64,000 nt of DNA from Magicicada septendecula. Its lineage: Eukaryota > Arthropoda > Insecta > Hemiptera > Cicadidae. A program made the translations under genes and the position numbers. Under the pieces are notes generated by a model that had not been told where the DNA came from, made no database searches, and worked only from the letters and a program-made list of their open reading frames with translations. The DNA is taken from contig CM068367.1 in NCBI GenBank assembly GCA_034769895.1, positions 84,373,654 to 84,437,653 of the forward strand. The letters run 5' to 3'. Of this stretch, positions 57,392-64,000 are shown piece by piece; position 1 is the first letter of the stretch, and the number at the start of each line of letters is the position of its first letter.

Positions 57392-57610
57392 TAAGACTAT
57401 ACAGTTTTATAGTGATACTTGAGACTCCCGAGTTGTTCTGGGGGAAGCCACCTTCAGCCAGTGGGTAAGTCAGTGTGGGTAAAGGACCAACTGGATGACT
57501 GAAAACTAGTCTATTATTATAGAAAACAATAAATATATGTTTTTGACGAGTAGAAACATCTGGATTATAAAGAACTAAATTGAAAAAATATAACCACAAA
57601 ATTTCTTCTT

Positions 57611-57614
<4 letters not shown>

Positions 57615-57663
<49 letters not shown>
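57615..57663. repeat. (TC)n microsatellite
   Basis: About 24 TC repeats, followed by further CT-rich sequence. Confidence 0.95.
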
Positions 57664-57665
<2 letters not shown>

Positions 57666-57669
57666 CTCT

Positions 57670-58540
57670 CTCTATTTATGCACCTAAGCATTCAAAGAAT
57701 TTCGACGAAACCGAAACATCGAAGCATGACAATGTTTTTAGGCTTTTGAAACGTATAATGTGGATTACGTTTGGTGGAATACGTAAATCATTTCCAAACC
57801 ACAGACGATCAGAAACAGAGCATGTAAAACCAAATTTATTCTCACTAAAACGTTTGCTAAACTCAATGTCAGCAGCGATTATTTCTGTCTTGATGCGTTT
57901 ACATATCAAATTTTTAGACTGTGACGAAAGTGTGGAAGCGTCACGTTTTTCGATGACGTTTTTGTGGAATGACCCCCAGCCTAAATTTCTTGTTAAAAAG
58001 TAGTTTAACGGTATTTTTAAACATTAAAGATACTTTACTACTTATATTAAAATTTGAAAAACAAACTCTAGACAAATCAACTCACAGCTAATCTCCGTTT
58101 TTAAAATGTTCATCTATTAAGTAGTTTTTCAAATATAAACGACCTCTTAATTATCATCGTAATATTCAGGCCTTTCCAGACGATGTCTTTGATTGGTAAA
58201 ACTTACGGCCTATTAAGGTGTGGTCTTTTTTTGAAAACTCAGATGACGCATCTCCATCAGCCATTTTAAGTGGGTTAACTTCGTTCTTCTCAGATGACTG
58301 AAGTTGACTTTTGCAGATGAGTTTAAGGAATAACGTCTGGGTCTGGGTTTTAAGAAATGGCCCAAGCACGATAAGTCGGGAAATAATGTTATGAAACTTT
58401 CAATATACGAATACGCTGTTAAAAATTTCGTACATAACTCCGCCTTCCTACGCGGCTTTAAACTTATGTGACAGTGTCTAAATTTAAACTAAAACCTATT
58501 AAATACGGAATCGTTTTAAAAGACGGAAAAGGTTTCGTTA
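57670..58540. other. No gene seen
   Basis: Open frames such as 57,746-58,003 (plus) show no known domain. Confidence 0.35.
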
Positions 58541-58559
58541 TTTAGAATCAATACTAGAA

Positions 58560-58765
58560 GTAGATGAATCGTCAAATATACCCACCTGCCATCCACTCGG
58601 CGCTACAGCCCTGGCTTCCTTTACGACCCTCACTCCTCCATGCGTTACTGTCTTTAGTTTTCCCTCCCCTCTCCCTATTTTCATTGTCTTCAAAACCTCC
58701 ATTACACGTTCCATCCATCGCAATCGCGATCTTTCTCTCTTCTTTGATGAATAAACGTTGAATTT
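58560..58765 (-). pseudogene. RTE-like C-terminal remnant, weak
   Basis: The minus strand reads RSRLRWMERVMEVLKTMKIG, then VRVVKEARAVAPSGW, similar to the basic RW block and W..V..EA. end of RTE-type RTs. Confidence 0.4.
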
Positions 58766-58799
58766 CATAATTATTTTGCCCATAATAATTTTGAAATAG

Positions 58800-60600
58800 T
58801 TATGCACATCTGTCTAACTAAGCATCCCAGATATGAACCATAACCAAACAAACCACAGTGTAATTCTTTAAGGTAGATTAAAAAACCAGTCTTTTGAAAA
58901 ATACACACACACGCACACATATTTATTTGTAACTTAAACGTAAGCTGAATTAACCCATCACATTTTCTGAGAAAATAGCAGCCTGAGAAAGGCAGTCTCA
59001 AAGTAAATATAAAATTCCTTATAACTTAACGCGTATGGATACTAACCAACAAGTAACAGAATACTGAAGCGCAGTACTCAAACACGTGCCGAGAGAACAC
59101 AAATCACGCACACGATCAGTTTATTTGAAAATCGTTTGATTGAAAGTCAGGACACGTGACTTTCAAAATACGTTTTGTACTTGGTATTCTCTGGCGATCT
59201 CCTGGACAAATAGTGCTCTCTTTGGAATCAACGATGTTGGCATGTACAGTAGTAAAATTTGTAATTCAAGTTGTCGCTCGACTAACTTTACCTCTATTGT
59301 AAGCCTAAATTGTTAGAATCGCAACAAATTGTAACTCACTTGTCTCTAATTCAGTTTGGTATTGAGTTTGACTTTAATTCGTTTAAGAAAGTTTAATGTC
59401 TTCTTGTGACACCATCGTTACCGTCATCACCATGACGAAGGTTTATTCTCAGTTTCAATTTTTCTGACTCATGAGGACAAGTAAGAGTGGTGAGTCATTT
59501 CACCCTCATTTCTGTTAGAGGTTAAAATGCTTTCTGTTTCCTCAACCATATCTCTCCACTCATTCCTAACCATCACCTAACCTCATCCATAACCTACCTA
59601 CCTAAAGGACCAATAGTTGAACTTTCCGTCTTGTCCTTGGCCTTCAAGCGGGTCTTCTTCCCCGCGCCTTCCTTTTTACGATTCTCTTAAAACTAGATTT
59701 ATCATCTTTTCCGTGTATTTATCCAGTCCTCTTAGCCTTTGTCCTTTAATATACGGTACCTTAACGTCTTCTTTATTTGTTTTTTCTTCAGTTCCTTGTC
59801 CTGAGCGAGCCTTCCATATACCTGTTCTTCTCCCTTCCTCAGTCAATGTATCGCTCTCTCAGGGTATTCGTCTCTCAAAGATCCTCAAGTTCTCTTTATC
59901 AGCACGTGTTGTGTCCTGTGTACTACTTTTTCCCCATTTCCTGTGGCTGTACGTAATGTGAGAAAACGGTGAATGCGGCACACCATCGGCTGATAGCTAT
60001 GGGGCAGATATATATTGTCCGTATCTGAGTGACCGATGCTACAACTCAGAGTAAACTGTAGGCCTGCTCAATGTCCACAGAAAAAACGGACCCATGCAAT
60101 CCAGGTATCAGTTTCCAGCATACAAAATTCCTTCACACCTCACTCCAAAAACACGTAGAATAATCGCAAGGAATACTATACAACCGACTAGTAAATAAAA
60201 TTTCGTTAATAAAGTTTTGTTAGTCTTTATAATAATCACAAACACTGTATAAAAAATTCTCGATTTTTTATGTGTGCAACAGCATAATTTCAGTTTAGAT
60301 AAATAAAAGAAGCTTTATTGTTGCTACACAATTTCTTACACCTTGTTAAATTTTTATACCTGTAATAAGCATTTCGTCAGGTTTTTATATGCTGTGTGTG
60401 TGTTGTTTCAAAGTATTTAACAGTTTGCTTGCTAACCATTGTCTCTTTTTTTTTAACTATTTGCAATCAGTATAACATAAAAATAACATACTATAAGCAA
60501 ATTGTTTGTATGAAAAAAAAAATAGGTGTTGACCATGTGGAGCTGTTATCCTGTGATAACAAACTCAGTTATTCCTTAAAAGTAAGTTACAAAAAGAAAC
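58800..60600. other. No gene recognised
   Basis: 59,420-59,960 has long open frames on both strands but no known motif. Near 59,400 a catcaccatgacg-type run may be a retrotransposon tail. Confidence 0.35.
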
Positions 60601-60614
60601 AACAGTCACAAAGA

Positions 60615-61650
60615 TTATGGTTGCTTAAGTCTAGATGGTAGGTCTAGTATTTTTTGTCTCTTTAGTCTATGAGTGTCTTCACTATTGTCTAGCAAATTTA
60701 TTGCAAGAATATTAGGGTGTAGTTCTAGTTTACTTATATACTTTTCACTGCTTTTACTCACTTCATCTTTAACAGATGACACTTTTAAGTCACAAAGGAT
60801 TTCTCTATTTGGTATAAACCAGTGTGCACTTGTTATAATCCGTAGAACTTTTGTCTGGAATCGTTCTAGTATCTCTATATTAGACGTTGATGCCGACCCC
60901 CACAGCTGTATGCCGTAGGTCCAGATTGGTTTGAATGCCACTTTGTAAAGTAGTAATTTATTGCTAAGGGACAAAGTTGATTTACGCCCAATCAGCCAAT
61001 AGTATTTGCTGAGTTTATGGCCAAGTTGTTTTCTTTTGTTGAAAATATGTGTCTTCCATGTCAAGCCTTTATCCAAATGAATGCCCAGATATGTAACATT
61101 GTCCGCTTGTGGTAGGTAATGGCCATTAAAAGAGACTTGAGGTGACGCTCCTCTACACTTAGTGAAAGTGACATGGACAGATTTTGTTTCATTGATCATG
61201 ATGCGCCATGATTTCGTCCAACGTTGAATTTGATCCAAGTGTTTTTGAAGCAGTCTCGCAGCAATGCCAGGATCTGCATGACTAGCCAGTATTGCTTTGT
61301 CGTCGGCAAACGCTGCTGTTCGGGTGTAGGGACAAGTAGGAAGATCTGACGTGAAAAGTAGATATAACGTTGGTCCAAGGACGCTTCCTTGTGGAACACC
61401 AGCTCCGACAGGGTACAACTGTGTTACTTCTAGGCCATATTTAACCCTAAAGTACCTTTCATGCAGGTACGACTTCAGAATAAGATATAGCGTGTGAGGG
61501 AGTACTTTTTTAAGTTTGTCAAGGAGGCCCACGTGCCAAACCTATCGAAGGCCTGGCTTACGTCAAGGAAGGCCGCGGTACAGTAACCCTTTTTTTTCAA
61601 AAGTATGATTGATGAGTTCAACTACCCGGTGAACTTGTTCTAAATGAGCG
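60615..61650 (-). pseudogene. Jockey-clade RT, 5'-truncated
   Basis: The 305-codon minus-strand frame (61,532-60,615) holds AGVPQGSVLGPTLYLLFTSD, catalytic FADDKAIL, YLGIHLDKGLTWKTHI, YWLIGRKSTLSLSNKLLLYK and PIWTYGIQLWGSAS, and ends near SRLKQP. Upstream (61,533-61,650) a shifted frame carries the A..DVSQAFDRFG block, so a frameshift near 61,533 splits the RT. The endonuclease and the RT start are missing. The RT is close to the 2.8-3.5 kb copy (WFIGRKSQLSLANK, PIWTYGIELWG). Confidence 0.85.
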
Positions 61651-61845
61651 AAACGTATGATCCTAATAAAAACCGTTGTTGTCAACCGAAAAAGTGTTAA
61701 GAAAAAATTGTTGATAGCGATTGATGAGTACGTTTTAGTTGCTTCGACAAAATGTTATAGTAAGATACTATTTTTAAAATATTTCATTCTCTTGTATGTG
61801 AACAATATGTTGTTTTTACAGTACCAAGGACTTGTTCAATCTACT

Positions 61846-62275
61846 TCAACACTACAGCCCAACATGAGCCCAACACCAATCTTCTCCAAAGTCTTCTGTC
61901 CACTGCCATCTCAGCGTAACCCCTTACATCCATTCTTATGAGATCTTCTACCGCAACATCCAACCATCTTATACTAGATTGGCCTCTCTTTCTGTTTTTA
62001 TAGACTTGCCCCCTCTCAAGTATTTCTTTGGCACACGCTGATCGTCCATCCGCTTTAGATAACCTAGCCATTGTATTCGTTGAGCCGTTATGAATCTTAC
62101 AATGTCCTCATGATTCAATACCTCATCTAACTCCTGGTTATTTCTTATTATCCATTCATCACTTTCTTTAACTGGCCCATAAACACTTCTTACGATGTTT
62201 CTTTCAAACCTTTTTAGTGTTACCCGTTCCTTTTTTGTCAGTGGCCATGACACTTACCTTCATAAGTAACAACTG
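61846..62275 (-). pseudogene. RTE-like RT C-terminal remnant
   Basis: The minus strand reads MSWPLTKKERVTLKRFERNI, VRSVYGPVKESDEWIIRNNQ, ELDEVLNHEDIVRFITAQRI and QWLGYLKRMDDQRVPKKYL. After a frameshift near 62,025 come GQSSIRWLDVAVEDLIRMDV and DRRLWRRLVLGS. This is a well-preserved thumb and C-terminus of an RTE-type RT. Only one frameshift is needed to read it. Confidence 0.8.
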
Positions 62276-62279
62276 GTCT

Positions 62280-62865
62280 AATAAGTGTCTACATATTTTT
62301 ATTTTTATGTAAATAACAATAAATAAAAAATAAAGAGGACTTGTCTAATACTGAATCATAAAACGACAACTGTCGTCATATTTTTTTCCAGACTTGTAGT
62401 CGCCGCCTATCGCCGTCATCAACTGACAACGTTTAAGTCACACACACAGTGTTTTGCTGCCCCACCGCGCAGCGTTCCTTTGTTTGAAAGTTACGTACGC
62501 GCGCGCGCGCTTCTGCGCACGTATTACGATGACGTCCACACAATAGACGCACAGCGTCGCTGACAGCGTAGGCCGACTTACGCCATTGATTACGCTGAAA
62601 CGTCCATTTCTTGTCAAATTTCGTCGGTTAGGTTTTTTTGTACATCAAAATACTCTAACAAAAGACATCCTTAATTCTATGATACTTTTTTGTTGCTCGA
62701 TAAAATTCGATTTTATGTCGCCACACAGTCGTGAAAACTTTTACTGGTTCCTCGTTACATGCTATAAAATTGAAAGAACAAAATAACTGAACAACAACCC
62801 AGACCTGTTAAATTTGGCTTTACGATGACTCTCAATTCCTAGTTATTAGCTCTTGTTTTTGGATC
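62280..62865. other. No gene seen; (CG)n at about 62,500
   Basis: 62,490-62,515 is a Z-prone tacgtacgcgcgcgcgcgc. 62,390-62,620 is GC-richer and may be a dispersed element distantly like 52,980-53,110. Confidence 0.35.
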
Positions 62866-62868
62866 TTC

Positions 62869-62972
62869 TCCTCCTTCTCCTCCTCCTCCTCCTCCTCCTC
62901 CTCCTCCTCCTCCTTCTTCTTCTTCTTCTTCTTCTTCTTCTTCTTCTTCTTCTTCTTCTTCTTCTTCTTCTT
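62869..62972. repeat. (CTC)n-(CTT)n compound microsatellite
   Basis: About 14 CTC repeats pass directly into about 20 CTT repeats with one CAT interruption. Poly-Leu or poly-Glu frames across it are artefacts. Confidence 0.95.
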
Positions 62973-62979
62973 CATCTTC

Positions 62980-64000
62980 TTCAAACAATAAGCTGTGACA
63001 AAGCCCGACCGGTATCCAGCGTTACTCGACCCTCCTACATCCCTTCTTCCTTTCGGCGTGCAATTCAGTGCCGCTTTGGGCAGTCTATCCTACGAAAGTC
63101 GCTCCTTGTGGCTACACCATTTTCTTTATTCCTCTTATTTCAGATAAATATAGCAGATTTAACACTGTTTTTATATCATCATTCTTTATCCTACCTTGAA
63201 GTATATCCCCAAGGATACTTACTTAAGAACTCTCCTCCGCTGACTTTATACTATCTGTTCGTCTTGCGTTGTTGCACCTTACGTCTCACAGGTCATGGGA
63301 TGGCCATCACTTTGTAGAAATTTAACGCGTTTTCTTCCGCATTTTAATCTTATATGATTTATGTACCCCTTACACAGGTACTCCTCAACCTCCTCGTCCA
63401 GGCAAGATAAGGAGCTCTTAGAATTTAGGCACGTATGCTCCATAAACATACTTCCAAATATAATTTGCATTTACCAGCTGTTTTTACTTAATTTTTATAA
63501 TATTACACAGCATTTACATATTTTTCTGCCAGCTATGATACTGAAACATAATCAATTATTTGTCTGAAGCATGGCTTTGAAACTCCTGGGAAAAGAGACA
63601 AAGACCTCAGTATTTAACTGGCGCTACAGGAGTATGCAGAGAACTTCGTAGAAGAGAGAATAATGATGAAATTTTTAGAGTACACGAGAAGAAGTAATTT
63701 TGGAAGAGCGACAATGGAAGGAAATACCTAACGATGACTTGAAGGTATATATTTGCGCATAACGGTACATAAATTTTAAAAGTTAAGGTTGATGGTTTAT
63801 GGGAGAAATGCTAAGGCAAAATCAAGAAAAAAGTTCTTGAATCAACTAGCTACAGAAATACGTACAAATTGACATATTGATCGTAATCAGAGGATAGTCA
63901 AACAGAACTCAAAGTAACTGAAAGAAATAGAAACGACTAAATAGAAATGAACAATAATTCGTAAAACAATAAATCAGGTAAACTCTCTATTCGGAGTGCC
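62980..64000. other. No gene recognised; possible RTE remnant near 63,560-63,760
   Basis: The plus strand near 63,600 reads SVFNWRYRSMQRTS, weakly like the RTE region ...W.LR....R. The remainder is AT-rich with no signal. Confidence 0.3.

Noticed and set aside
62853..63317. 154-codon poly-Leu ORF
   Set aside because: Driven by the (CTC)n-(CTT)n run; no domain follows.

Overview
The window looks like nuclear DNA of an arthropod, most likely an insect with a large, repeat-rich genome. It is AT-rich, has very long (GT)n arrays, carries a BEL/Pao LTR retrotransposon and dozens of decayed non-LTR retrotransposon pieces, and has one animal-type coding exon with introns on both sides. There are no operons, bacterial genes, rRNA genes or CRISPR arrays. 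The species cannot be fixed from the sequence alone.

Layout. 1-9.3 kb: RTE-like reverse transcriptase (RT) remnants, a Jockey-clade element with an inverted 5' part (2.8-4.6 kb), a tRNA-like SINE candidate (6.1 kb) and a 34-copy, 52-bp minisatellite (7.2-9.0 kb). 9.3-19 kb: RTE remnants, a 330-bp foldback element (10.75 kb), two pairs of diverged direct repeats, a hairpin (17.5 kb) and an unassigned 140-codon ORF (15.0 kb). 19.9-26 kb: a 213-bp (GT)n array, two decayed Jockey-type RTs, an ~80-bp-period tandem repeat and GA repeats. 26-34 kb: mostly intron-like DNA, two more giant (GT)n arrays, a possible Gypsy primer-binding site, and the one host exon (33,222-33,296), which resembles the dipeptidyl-peptidase-4/10 (S9B) family. 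34-43 kb: RTE remnants nested inside each other, two insertions with clear target-site duplications, an inverted repeat pair 5 kb apart and a perfect-centre palindrome. 44.65-51.59 kb: a nearly complete, recently inserted BEL/Pao element. 51.6-64 kb: AT-rich DNA with a second foldback element, RTE remnants and another Jockey RT.

The BEL/Pao element has 466-bp LTRs that differ at one visible position, a GGAC target duplication, a tRNA-Tyr-like primer site and a 1483-codon Gag-Pol frame. The middle of its integrase catalytic core is missing; an imperfect (GT)n tract sits there, and the C-terminal domain resumes in another frame.

The most unusual signal is a dispersed set of short motifs with the layout of a minimal hammerhead ribozyme (CTGANGA, helix II, GAAACGTH). 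Helix II and helix I partners co-vary between several copies. They lie in foldback elements and beside the minisatellite. I read them as probable debris of Penelope-like or similar elements, but this is inference.
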